Shown piece after piece: positions 11,728-19,560 of a DNA stretch of 64,000 nucleotides (positions are counted from its first letter, which is position 1; every line of letters begins with the position of its first letter). The stretch is from Karalla daura. Its lineage: Eukaryota; Chordata; Actinopteri; Chaetodontiformes; Leiognathidae. Location: NCBI GenBank assembly GCA_029224185.1, contig CM055190.1:257501-321500 (forward strand). The letters run 5' to 3'. Below the pieces are notes generated by a model that saw nothing but the letters and a program-made list of their open reading frames with translations, had not been told where the DNA came from and did no database searches. Both the position numbers and the translations under genes were made by a program.

Positions 11728-13296
11728 CACAGATAAAACCAGGAGGAGACAACCACTTCTGGCCTCTTTACCTCGGCTGCTGGACGTGGGACTCATCACT
11801 AACAGATGTTCATCACATTCCCAGATGCACAGCTCCCAGTAGAAACCGTACGGCACTTACCGTGCCAGTTCACGACTGCACCAGCAGCTACCACCACGTC
11901 CCAGTACAGCAGCCTGAGGCTCAGAGCTCAGCAGCCCTGGTCTGACTCCTCCAGCCCTCAGAAACCCTTCTTCTTATAGAAGATCTTAGATTCAAACATT
12001 TGCTAAGAAAATGCTGAACTTGTTTGGCTCGACATAGTTGTGCGAGAAGACTTTCTCGGTTATGAACATTACCAAGAGCTGCATGAGGACGAGACTAAGT
12101 AAGTCTCAGTTGTGCATCAAAACCACTGTTCTTGAGGCAGAGATATTTGTCTGGTCCCCCGACGTGGATAAATTCTAAACTTTCATTGATTTTTCGTGAT
12201 CAAGACGACAGTTTTAAATATGCACTGACCACTGTTTTGAGTTAAGAAGTCGACAGTGAGCATCTGATACTGAATAGTATGTAATGTTTCTAATGGTGTT
12301 AGATATGTTTAATCCTCCCAAAAGTGTTTTTTTTTCAGACTCTTTCTTCATCTTATGTGGTTTTCAAATATGAAAGACAGAGTGACTTTAGTTAAAACTT
12401 GAAAATGAAAAAAGTATGCCATTTGCTATAAAAAGTTTGTAAAATAGTTCATTTGTATTTAATTTTATTGGTAAAAAGAATGTCCGACTGAATGTTCGGC
12501 CCTCATACATTTTCACCTTTCCAAATCTGGCCCTCTTTGCAAAAGGATTGGACACCCCTGATCTAGACAGTTGTTGCTTCATCTCCTCATGTTTCTGCAG
12601 TAGGTGTGGTAGAAATATGTCTGGTCTCTGTTGGTTTCTCCTCTGATTCCAGGCTGATCTCAGAGATCACTCAGTAGAGTGTTATTAACCTGTGTGGACA
12701 TGAACAGGTGTATGAATGTTGATCTGACATGTGGATGATGTGTAGAAGGAGACATGATGCTGATCAATAACAAGGACAAAGTCACTCCATCATGTTAGAG
12801 AGAAGCTCATTGATCAGGACAGAGTCATGTTGAGCTCCACCTGATCAACCTGAACTCATCTGATGGACTAAACATGGATTTTATCTTCATTTATTCATTA
12901 TTCAGGTTGAGCAGCTGCAGGTTGTCAGAGACCAGCTGTGCTTCTCTGGCCTCAGCTCTGAAGTCCAACCCCTCCCATCTCAAACATCTGGATCTGAGAG
13001 GAAACTACAAGCTGCAGGATTCATCAGTGAAGGAGCTGTGTGATCTTCAGCAGAGTCCACACTGTAGACTGGAGACTCTGAGGTCAGACTCCATGTTCTT
13101 CTTCTGTGCTGAGATCAACATGATGTGAAGGTTGTGGTGACTCTAAACTGCAGACATGAGGCTGATGTTCTCCTGATCCTCTGAGATCTTCATCATCAAC
13201 TCATCATCTCCACTCTGGAGACTCTGAGCTCACTGACTGATGGACATCACCTCTGAGATGATGACTGCTGTTGTGTCTTCTCTCATCAGGTGGTGA
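677..13296 (+). CDS. NLRC3-like NLR (FISNA-NACHT-LRR), nine coding exons
   Basis: Cytosolic NOD-like receptor of the expanded fish NLR-C class, presumed to act in innate immune sensing or its control. Proposed exons are 677-807, 2142-2266, 2436-4410, 5917-6090, 9335-9511, 9835-10008, 11000-11173, 12906-13082 and 13290-13296. All have AG/GT borders and compatible phases, giving about 1037 residues. Order: short N-terminal segment with the family motif [20 protein letters not shown] with Walker A GVAGVGKT and Walker B-like FDGLDES, helical region, five LRR exons. The frame stops two codons into the last exon, so there is no B30.2/SPRY domain of the kind many fish relatives carry. An AATAAA at 13724 fits the 3' end. 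Retroelements occupy the introns, but no exon I can see is interrupted. Domain class is secure; the two short N-terminal exons are inferred from splice sites and phase. Confidence 0.82.
1501..1960 (+). mobile_element. Truncated copy of the (TTGAAG)n-tailed retroposon
   Basis: This stretch in NLR intron 1 matches, in inverse orientation, about 7243-7850. Shared landmarks are the T/A-rich run, the GATTCAATTCAATTCA motif, the block around CAGGGTTTTTCTTGGGAG and a 3' end of three TTGAAG-type hexamers at about 1941-1960. It is 5'-truncated inside the A/T-rich part, the usual result of incomplete reverse transcription. I did not find a convincing target-site duplication. Confidence 0.7.
2142..2266 (+). 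CDS. NLR coding exon 2 (inferred linker exon)
   Basis: The acceptor TTCTTCACAG ends at 2141 and the donor GTAGGA begins at 2267. The 125-nt length is exactly what is needed to bridge the phase left by exon 1 to the phase required by the NACHT exon, and the frame is open throughout. The peptide starts [10 protein letters not shown] and is Arg-rich. It contains a repeated RTRAGL segment and is not a recognised domain. Two alternative donors (2208, 2256) would break the phase. Confidence 0.5.
2436..4410 (+). CDS. NLR exon 3: FISNA + NACHT ATPase + winged-helix region
   Basis: One 1975-nt exon. It opens with three 24-bp repeats coding DGGLQEVL, then the fish-specific FISNA segment ([36 protein letters not shown]). 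The NACHT NTPase follows: Walker A GVAGVGKT at 2777-2800, Walker B-like [10 protein letters not shown] around 2996-3026, and the sensor-type WITSRPAAA near 3140. NACHT domains bind ATP/dNTP and drive oligomerisation. The C-terminal part includes [12 protein letters not shown], typical of the region before the LRRs. An in-frame 54-bp tandem duplication ([12 protein letters not shown]) lies near 3920-4030. The donor GTGAGT is at 4411. Confidence 0.9.
4520..5314 (+). mobile_element. Harbinger-like deletion derivative with MYB-like relic
   Basis: Perfect 16-bp terminal inverted repeats, GGGCCTGATTTACTAA at 4520 and its complement at 5299-5314, enclose 795 bp. Inside are pieces resembling the MYB/SANT-like accessory protein of Harbinger elements: [12 protein letters not shown] near 4770 and [16 protein letters not shown] near 4932. 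The central coding part has been replaced by a G-rich minisatellite. No transposase remains. A canonical TWA target duplication is not visible (TTT versus TAT), so the superfamily call rests on the MYB-like residues. Confidence 0.6.
5057..5225 (+). repeat. G-rich 9-12 bp minisatellite (GGACTGGAGG type)
   Basis: Tandem GGACTGGAGG/GGACTGGGGG units sit inside the Harbinger-like element. Runs of 3-6 G at short spacing make it a strong candidate for G-quadruplex formation. A smaller 9-bp array (CAGTATGGC, four units) precedes it at about 4869-4905. Confidence 0.85.
5917..6090 (+). CDS. NLR LRR exon 1
   Basis: A 174-nt exon with acceptor TCTTCACAG and donor GTCAGC. It encodes one paired ribonuclease-inhibitor-type LRR unit with [18 protein letters not shown]. 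It joins in frame to the NACHT exon (GG+A). It is more diverged at its start ([10 protein letters not shown]) than the later LRR exons. Confidence 0.85.
6528..6607 (+). repeat. (CATC)n microsatellite, 3' tail of an RTE element
   Basis: About 20 CATC units abut the 3' end of the minus-strand RTE copy. On that strand the tail reads (GATG)n, the known 3' tail of Rex3/RTE retrotransposons in fish, so the microsatellite was most likely born from the insertion. Confidence 0.85.
7243..8280 (-). mobile_element. Nested retroposon with TTGAAG hexamer 3' tail
   Basis: The RTE reading frame on both sides would join as [23 protein letters not shown], so the insert borders are fixed to the base: 7243 and 8280. 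In its own sense (minus strand) the element begins ATATCTCAGACCTGATAAAA, carries an internal (TA)n and A/T-rich tract, and ends in repeated TTGAAG. No coding capacity was recognised and no clear target-site duplication was seen. A second truncated copy lies at 1501-1960. Length is 1038 bp. I cannot assign a named family. Confidence 0.75.
7767..7812 (+). repeat. (TA)n microsatellite inside the nested retroposon
   Basis: About 22 AT units flanked by AAATAA-type runs; this accounts for the apparent low-complexity ORFs over the stretch. Confidence 0.9.
9335..9511 (+). CDS. NLR LRR exon 2 (177 nt)
   Basis: The acceptor TTTTTTCAG and donor GTCAGT enclose one LRR unit with [18 protein letters not shown]. 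It is one codon longer than the 174-nt exons because of an extra residue in the NNDKLQDS turn, a variant shared with the exon at 12906. The phase matches its neighbours. Confidence 0.88.
9835..10008 (+). CDS. NLR LRR exon 3 (174 nt)
   Basis: The acceptor TTTATTCAG and donor GTGAGT enclose an LRR unit with [18 protein letters not shown]. It is very close to the exon at 11000, and the following intron starts with the same sequence as that of exon 2, showing duplication of exon plus intron together. Confidence 0.88.
10100..10925 (-). mobile_element. hAT transposase relic (ZBED-like), minus strand
   Basis: On the minus strand the residues [27 protein letters not shown] and, after a stop, [14 protein letters not shown] match the catalytic and insertion region of hAT/ZBED transposases. 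Flanking DNA is NLR intron that reappears near 12820-12890, which places one border near 10925. The other border is uncertain. Stops and the missing N- and C-terminal parts make it a fragment. Confidence 0.65.
11000..11173 (+). CDS. NLR LRR exon 4 (174 nt)
   Basis: The acceptor TTTATTCAG and donor GTGAGT enclose an LRR unit with [18 protein letters not shown]. The consensus leucines are intact, and its phase is identical to the other LRR exons, so loss or gain of a unit would keep the frame. Confidence 0.88.
11668..11730 (+). repeat. (CA)n microsatellite in NLR intron
   Basis: About 30 CA units interrupted once by AT. The surrounding 11180-12000 contains no recognisable coding or element sequence. 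Confidence 0.9.
12005..12560 (+). mobile_element. hAT element 3' relic (dimerisation domain and terminus)
   Basis: The plus strand reads [22 protein letters not shown] then [10 protein letters not shown], the C-terminal hAT dimerisation region, with one nonsense codon. About 380 bp downstream the DNA ends in GGATTGGACACCCCTG, the complement of the CAGGGGTGTCCAA-type terminus common in hAT elements. The 5' part is absent. The border at 12560 is firm; the left one is not. Confidence 0.65.
12906..13082 (+). CDS. NLR LRR exon 5 (177 nt)
   Basis: The acceptor CATTATTCAG and donor GTCAGA enclose an LRR unit with [18 protein letters not shown]. It carries the same one-codon insertion as the exon at 9335 and is the last complete LRR unit before the terminal exon. 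Confidence 0.86.
13290..13296 (+). CDS. NLR terminal coding stub
   Basis: After the acceptor TCTCATCAG the expected phase reads G-TGG-TGA, that is Trp then stop, so the protein ends directly after the LRRs. I searched downstream to 14,900 in all frames for B30.2/SPRY motifs and saw none. Confidence 0.55.
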
Positions 13297-13735
13297 CTGA
13301 CCTCCAGCTGGGCCGTGGTCAGAGTCAGAGTGAACCTGAGGCTCCATCCAGCAGCCACTGACAGAGGAACCAGACCAGGAGCTGCTGTGAGACCAGCCTG
13401 GTCCTCTGGAGGAGACAGAGGACCAGAGACCGCCACATCAACCAGTCGCTGCTTCACACTGCAGCACCCAGTCAGTCCCTCCAGCCTGGAGCAGAGCGGC
13501 CATGTTCACTGTGGGCGGAGCCAGAGGCAACCAGCACTGACGCCTCAGTCGATTCACATTTCATAACAGTTTGGAATATTTAGGTTTAATATCCACGTTT
13601 AGTTTCAACATTTACATTTGGATTAACAAAAAAACACATAAACCGATATATATATAACATGTTGACATGAATGTCTGTGTCAAATGACAGCAAAATGAGC
13701 TACACATCTGGTAACTGTAGCTCAATAAAAGACAG
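13297..13735 (+). terminator. NLR 3' UTR and polyadenylation signal
   Basis: Non-coding DNA after the NLR stop, ending in CTCAATAAAAGACAG with AATAAA at 13724-13729. This fits the end of the NLR transcript. Confidence 0.55.
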
Positions 13736-13739
13736 TGAT

Positions 13740-14608
13740 GTACACAGTGTGTATTTGCTTTTGTCTGTACTAGAGCTGCAGCTACCAAATCTGCTTTTCA
13801 TCTGCTTATTTATGTATGGATAGGAACTGTACTGGCAATATTATTTATCTTATTCTTGCACATCTTTACATATCATATGTCTTCTCTAAGCATCTTGAGC
13901 ATCTTTAAAATACTGTCTGTGCAGTCAGAAGTTTGTCCAGATGAGTGTGGGGAACGAGGAGAATGAATAGAACTCCTCCACATACCGGGAAAGGAGTCAA
14001 TGGAGCATCTCCACTGATGTCCAGGAGTGATGGGTTGGCTTCTCTCCTCCAGACCTTTGCCCTCTCTTTACATGGCAATACCCCTAAACAACCCGGTCCC
14101 AGGGTCATAGAACTGTCGTCACACCTGCTTCTTTCATGTGGAGAGAGATTGGTGTTGTGCTCAACAAGTAAGGTCCACAGTTGAACCCGTCCATGTGGCT
14201 CTGCCTTGTGAGGGTGAGGATTTAACCTCTCTAGACTGAACTGGAACTGAACTGTGTTGTTCCCTTACTACTTGAAACATGAAAACTATCTTCTGGTTGA
14301 GGACATCTGACATGGGACTGGACCTTTCTGAACAGTTTAGGCACATTTCCCATGTTCTCTTGTAGTTGTGTCTTTAATGGTGGTAGTGGGGGGAGGAAAG
14401 TTTGATCAGTTTGACAGTTTTTTGAAAAAAAAAAAACATTGATGGACTTCTTCATTTGCAATAGGCTGAAATGTACAAACTTTTGGGGCTACGTTTGGTG
14501 AAAGTTTTGGTGAAAGTTGCAGATCTGTAGCACATATGGTTGATTTAATGGTCACACACACACACACAGACGTACGCACGCACGCACGCACACGCACGCA
14601 CACACACG

Positions 14609-14672
<64 letters not shown>

Positions 14673-14870
14673 AGATGCTTCACCAGACTGACAGCTCTGG
14701 ATCCGGCAGGTGACCTTCAAAATAAAAGCCAGGTGTTATTTCTGAGAGATGGTCTATGTAGTTATAAATATATTGTTCATAATACCGTGTGCGTCGACAT
14801 TATCAGTGTGAAAACATCAGTTGAATGGCATGAATATCAATATACCATAATATAATACACGAGTGCACAT
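13740..14870. other. Intergenic DNA between the NLR and the WD40 gene
   Basis: No gene recognised. The only clear structure is the CA-rich microsatellite at 14552-14670. Short ORFs in this stretch have no recognisable motifs. Confidence 0.6.
14552..14670 (+). repeat. Compound CA/GCAC microsatellite
   Basis: CA units mixed with CGCA variants, then about 27 pure CA units. Confidence 0.9.
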
Positions 14871-14876
14871 AACTGG

Positions 14877-15381
14877 TACGCATGCGCGACAAAAATCAGC
14901 GCCGGCAGTCCTCTGTGACGTCACCCAGCGCCTTGTGAAGACCCGTCCATGAAGCCAGGAGACTCGGGACGGAAACCAGCAGAGAGACGCGGGTGGGAGA
15001 GAGTAAATAGTAAATATTAAGTATCTCCAGCCAGATTTTGTTTTTTTTTAAATGTCAGAAGTTTAAGGTTGTTTGTTTTCAAACCTGAGCGGCTTTGATC
15101 TCACATTCCGCCCCCGTGGACGAGTGCTTGGAGCTCAGAGTGGCTTTGAGAGTTCAGGTCAAAGCCATTGAGGGTTCACTTCTAGTTGCCTTTGATCTTT
15201 AGGTCTAGAATTCTTTATAAGAGGGTGCTGGCTCCAGACAAGACACAGTGAGGTGCCATAGCACTTTGAATATCCACAAACCAAGTACACTTGTTTTGAA
15301 GGTAAGTAGTAGACCGTTGCCCCTGCAATAAGCAGTTAAAGACCATACAAAGGTAGCAAAGTTTATTCTTAGTAACTTCTA
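14877..15381 (+). promoter_or_regulatory. Putative promoter/5' UTR of the EF-hand WD40 gene
   Basis: Seen here: an NRF1-like GCATGCGC at about 14880, a full palindromic CRE TGACGTCA at 14916-14923, and a TATA-like TTTATAAG at 15214-15221 about 25 bp before a purine start site region. A strong donor AAG/GTAAGT at 15302 pairs with an acceptor TAACTTCTAG ending at 15381. The last two would make an 80-bp intron in the 5' UTR just before the ATG at 15393. CRE plus TATA is common in genes expressed in male germ cells; tissue is inference. Confidence 0.4.
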
Positions 15382-15392
15382 GGAAAAGAGAA

Positions 15393-18300
15393 ATGGCTGT
15401 TGGAGATAAAATCGCTGCTCAAGACCTCCAGTCAATAGCAAAGCTCTTTGAGCTGTACGATACTGGAGGAGATGGAGCACTGGACGTAAAGGATTTCTGT
15501 GAGGCAATGAAGTCATTAGATCCCACCCTGCCTACAGAGGATTTAACCACCTTCCACATGAAGGTCGACATAGACGGAGATGGCTCTGTGGACCAGGACG
15601 AGCTGCTAAGCTTCCTTTGTGCTCGGCACAAAGCATTAAATACTAAAATAGAGAGAACATTCCCAAAACCTTTTCAAAAGCTTGCAACAAAGTCTAGAAG
15701 AAATATTGTGCGGATGATATTTTGTCCCTTTGGAAATCTCACCAAACAGGATTGCATTTATGTTCCAGAGGGACAGTTGTCAACGTACCAGAAAGGTGAG
15801 TACATCTCCCTGAGCGTGGGAGGTGAGCTGACCTTCTGGACGGACGACATGAAGGTAAAATATAGATTTGAAATAGACAAACTAGACAAGAACAGAAGGA
15901 ATAAAATGCTGGTTACTGACATGGTGTACCTCAATGACCTTCAGCAGATAGCTGTCTCCTCCTCAGAGAGGCAGCTGAGGTTCTACAACCACAACAGTAG
16001 ATGTCATTTGGTCACACCAGCTTATGCTTTGATTGTTGAGGGTACAGTGACTTGCATGCAGTACTGGTGGGATCCCTGTAGATCAGTGTTATGTTTTGGA
16101 GACACGCATGGGTTTTTGCATATTCTTGTCTCGGAGTGTAAAGAGGCAGGGCTCTTCAGTCACAAGGCTTTTGAAAAATACTCTCCACATTCATGTAAAA
16201 CAGTCTATCTAAAAAATCTTTTACAATACAATTCAAAATTCCACTGCTACTTCAAAAAGTTTCTGTTTCAAGATGCAGTCCTGGGGATGAAGGTCATCCC
16301 AGAGATCGACTCCATCGCTGTCTGCAGTAGTTTAGGAAACAGAATGATTCTCGTTTCTTTGCCTAAGCCACAAAATCTTTGCACCACAACGCATGTTTTT
16401 ACCAGCGAAGTGGGCACTCTCAAAAGTGTTGCATTCTATCCAGGCACCAAGAAGCTGGTGGCTGCCGGCTACGACGGATCATTGAGAATATGGCCTTATC
16501 ACAACCCGGAAGTCACACCTAGAATAGTAAAACAAGAGCCTGTCCTCGGTCCTATTACCCACATCTTTTACAATCCCACCAATAAGACATTTGTCACTTT
16601 TTCGGGAAATGACACCATATGTGTATGGAGTGATATGTTCAAATGTAAGCAAACCTTTGAGGTTCCAAAAATGGGACCGACTCCAATCTCCAGTGTGTGT
16701 TATAACATTAATAACAATGAGTTAGTCATGGCCAACTACAATTTCGCAAAATGTATGGGGAGAGGAACAGATGTGTTCCACGCTTCGTTAACCACCCATC
16801 ACTTCCCTCTGTGCTGCACTCTTCATCACAGCATCTACAAAGACGTCATCACGATTTGTCAGAATGGCAAAGTTAAAGTCTGGAACTTTGCCACGGGAAA
16901 ACTAAACATGGAGTTTAAGGTCTCTGCAGAGGAGGGGCACATTGTGGCCTCATTTAATTCAGAAATTGATTTAATGAAGCGCAAATTGATCACAATTTCT
17001 AAGGATCGGAAAGTCAGAATCTGGAACTTTACAATTGGAAGACCGTACGATGTGCTTCCTGTGACTGTCCCACAAAATGTCACAGGTATTCTATGCTTTA
17101 ATGATAGACTGTATCTGTCCTCAAGTGACTCCAGGAAAATCTTTGACCTGGATATAAATGGAAAAGACTTCAGATATCTGGAACATACTTATTTAGATGA
17201 TATTTGCTCAATGGATGCACATTCTGGTAGACTGGTTACCGCCTCCAGCAATGGATATATTGTTATCTGGGATACTCAAACCGCCACGCCCCTTTCCTGC
17301 TTCAGTGTCAGAAATGGCCTTCAATCACCTCTGACTGACACAGAGGGACATCTACAATCTAGTGACCAGCCTCAAAATAAGACAAGCATGGGTACCGGCC
17401 TTTCCGTCCTACTCTTGAAGACTAGGAAGGCATCTCCTTACACAGTAACACTGCTGACCTGCACAGAGGAATATATCTGTGCCTGGTCTCTTATTAGGCA
17501 TAAAGCTCCGGTAATAAAGTTTAGGGCAGTGAGTAATGGTGCAGTCATTACTGCTGTGGGAACTGATGTTGATGAACAAGTATTACTGATTGGGGACAGT
17601 ACAGGAAGAATTTATGTATGGGACATTAAGGGATTTGGAAGGGACAGTCGGAAAGACAGAGGTCCACCTACTCTGCTGGCCTCCTGGCAAGCTCACCCTT
17701 CTGAAGTGACAAGTATTAAGTGTAACAAAGACTGTGAGAATATCATTACCTCTGGGTTGGATCGTATTGTTCAGCTATGGACAAAGACTGGCTGCCACAT
17801 AGGTGTCTTTGGGAAAAACACCTGGGATGCTGAATCTTTGAAGAAAGCTGACCAGAAGCAGGAAACAGAATTAGACAAAGCCGTTATAAGGGCCATAGAG
17901 GAGGACCTCAGGGGATGTCCATCCGACATCACCATTGCAAACCAACAGGGCTCTGAAAAAACAGCAGCGCCTAAGCCCCACCCACCCAGCACTCCACTCA
18001 GTAGTCCCCACTGTGATCGGACCTCTACACCAGCACGTCACCTATGGAAACGAACAGCGTCCAGATTAAAACCCAAGCCCGAGACCGACCAGAGTCACAC
18101 ATCAGTAAGTATTATCTGCTTACCACATTCAACTAACATCACGCCTAACAAGCTGGACTTGCTGGACAAGCTGGAGAAAACAGCGAAGCCTGTGCTGTTG
18201 CCACCCATCGCAGATTATAAGCTCAAATATAACATGTCCCAGTACAAGCCCCACCCACCCACGACCCCAATCAGAAGTCTATTTGACCATAATGAAACCT

Positions 18301-19112
18301 CAACACCAGCACAACACTCTTTGAAACGAACAGTGTCCACATTAAAACATATGCCCGGGATGGACCAGAGTGACACATCAGAAAGTAGGCTCCGCCCACC
18401 GCGTCTACCCAGCATCATAGCAAACAAGCCGGGGTCCGAGAAAACAGCGAAGCCTGTGCTGTTGCCACCCATCGCAGATAGGAATAAGCTCAAATATAAC
18501 ATGTCCCAGTACAAGCCCCACCCACCCACAACTCCAGTCAGATGTCGAATTGACCTTAATGAAGCCTCGATGACAGCATATCACTTTTTAAACCAAACGT
18601 TGTCCACAGTAAAACATAGGCCCAAGACTGACCAGAGGGACACATCCAAAGGTGGTGTTGTCACAGGAGGTCCACCCAACATCGCGCTAAACAAGCAGGA
18701 GTCCGAGAATACAGCAGCGCATGTGCCGTTGCCACCCATCTCAGACAGGAATAAGTTCAAATACAACAGATCCCAGTACAAGCCCCACCCACCTACGACA
18801 CCGATCAGGTGTCCTATTGACTGTAATGAAACCTCGACACCAACACAACACCCTTTGAAACGAACAGCGTACAGATTAAAACATAGGCCTGAGGGCGACT
18901 CATCAGAGAGTAGCGTCCGCCCATCATGTCCACCCAGCACCGTGCCAGACCAGCAGAGGTCTGAGAATAGACCCAAAAACAACAGATCCCAGTACAAGCC
19001 CCACCCACCTACGACACCAGCTGTCAGAGGTAAAATCTTCCCTCAGAGAAAACAGTCCGGATTAAAACATGCCCCATCGGCCGAGTCCAGTGACTGTCGG
19101 GCTGAGGGTTAA
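15393..19112 (+). CDS. Intronless EF-hand + WD40 protein, WDR49/WDR64-like
   Basis: One uninterrupted 1239-codon frame. Residues 23-34 (DTGGDGALDVKD) and 59-70 (DIDGDGSVDQDE) are two EF-hand loops; the second has all canonical calcium ligands. From about 110 to 810 there are WD40 blades ending in pairs such as DGSLRIW, NDTICVW, NGKVKVW, DRKVRIW, NGYIVIW, TGRIYVW and DRIVQLW. The propeller ends with a GCHIGVFG-type sequence, the layout of WDR49/WDR64, probably two propellers. From about residue 855 comes a basic, Pro-rich tail with copies of YKPHPPTTP spaced 267-273 bp. WDR49/64 genes are normally split into many exons, so a single exon points to retroposition followed by long preservation. 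Function is unknown; this family is usually linked to testis and cilia. AATAAA lies at 19264. Confidence 0.8.
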   Translation: MAVGDKIAAQDLQSIAKLFELYDTGGDGALDVKDFCEAMKSLDPTLPTEDLTTFHMKVDIDGDGSVDQDELLSFLCARHKALNTKIERTFPKPFQKLATKSRRNIVRMIFCPFGNLTKQDCIYVPEGQLSTYQKGEYISLSVGGELTFWTDDMKVKYRFEIDKLDKNRRNKMLVTDMVYLNDLQQIAVSSSERQLRFYNHNSRCHLVTPAYALIVEGTVTCMQYWWDPCRSVLCFGDTHGFLHILVSECKEAGLFSHKAFEKYSPHSCKTVYLKNLLQYNSKFHCYFKKFLFQDAVLGMKVIPEIDSIAVCSSLGNRMILVSLPKPQNLCTTTHVFTSEVGTLKSVAFYPGTKKLVAAGYDGSLRIWPYHNPEVTPRIVKQEPVLGPITHIFYNPTNKTFVTFSGNDTICVWSDMFKCKQTFEVPKMGPTPISSVCYNINNNELVMANYNFAKCMGRGTDVFHASLTTHHFPLCCTLHHSIYKDVITICQNGKVKVWNFATGKLNMEFKVSAEEGHIVASFNSEIDLMKRKLITISKDRKVRIWNFTIGRPYDVLPVTVPQNVTGILCFNDRLYLSSSDSRKIFDLDINGKDFRYLEHTYLDDICSMDAHSGRLVTASSNGYIVIWDTQTATPLSCFSVRNGLQSPLTDTEGHLQSSDQPQNKTSMGTGLSVLLLKTRKASPYTVTLLTCTEEYICAWSLIRHKAPVIKFRAVSNGAVITAVGTDVDEQVLLIGDSTGRIYVWDIKGFGRDSRKDRGPPTLLASWQAHPSEVTSIKCNKDCENIITSGLDRIVQLWTKTGCHIGVFGKNTWDAESLKKADQKQETELDKAVIRAIEEDLRGCPSDITIANQQGSEKTAAPKPHPPSTPLSSPHCDRTSTPARHLWKRTASRLKPKPETDQSHTSVSIICLPHSTNITPNKLDLLDKLEKTAKPVLLPPIADYKLKYNMSQYKPHPPTTPIRSLFDHNETSTPAQHSLKRTVSTLKHMPGMDQSDTSESRLRPPRLPSIIANKPGSEKTAKPVLLPPIADRNKLKYNMSQYKPHPPTTPVRCRIDLNEASMTAYHFLNQTLSTVKHRPKTDQRDTSKGGVVTGGPPNIALNKQESENTAAHVPLPPISDRNKFKYNRSQYKPHPPTTPIRCPIDCNETSTPTQHPLKRTAYRLKHRPEGDSSESSVRPSCPPSTVPDQQRSENRPKNNRSQYKPHPPTTPAVRGKIFPQRKQSGLKHAPSAESSDCRAEG
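17952..19110 (+). repeat. In-frame 89-residue tandem repeat (C-terminal tail)
   Basis: Four to five units, each with a [T/N]SQYKPHPPTTP-like core, a STPxxH segment, an LKHRP-like basic segment and a SEKTA/SENTA linker. Core spacings are 273, 267, 267 and 216 bp, all multiples of three. Identity between the middle units is high, including silent positions, so the duplication is fairly recent. Confidence 0.85.
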
Positions 19113-19129
19113 ATAAGATCAAGACTAAA

Positions 19130-19560
19130 TGTATGCGGTTTTCTCCGGGTGCTCCGGATTCCTCCAACAGTTCTTAAATGAATTGTAAAAATACCTTTAA
19201 AATATACCTCAGTTCAAACCACAACTACCTATGACACCACAGAGGTAATCAGTGCTAACGTTTAATAAAATGCACATTTAGCCAAACACGTTCACATTAA
19301 AACATGGGCCCAGGACTGACCAGAGGGACAGAAAGTTACAGTTACCACCCCAGATAAAAACTTAACTCATATGTGGTTTCCTCCAGGTGCTCTGGATTCT
19401 TCCAACAATTTTTAAATGAATTGTAAAAATACCTTAAAGTTCAAGCCCAACCACCTACCTGTCCCCCACCTGTCAGATGTACGCAGTACTAAGCTTTAAT
19501 CAAAGTCCTCAAATACCATATATCACATTTAAGCAGATGGTGTCTCCATTAAAGATAGGC
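19130..19560 (+). repeat. Decayed copies of the WD40-gene tail repeat beyond the stop
   Basis: The 3' flank contains pieces matching the coding repeat: TTCAAACCACAACTACC (about 19213), AAACATGGGCCCAGGACTGA (about 19300) and TTCAAGCCCAACCACC (about 19440). A block ending GAATTGTAAAAATACCTT is present twice, at 19135-19200 and 19373-19437, showing a unit of about 235 bp. The frame is lost. This is former or never-coding repeat in the 3' UTR/flank. Confidence 0.7.

Noticed and set aside
13297..14900. Search for a B30.2/SPRY exon downstream of the NLR
   Set aside because: No PRY/SPRY-like sequence was seen in any frame.
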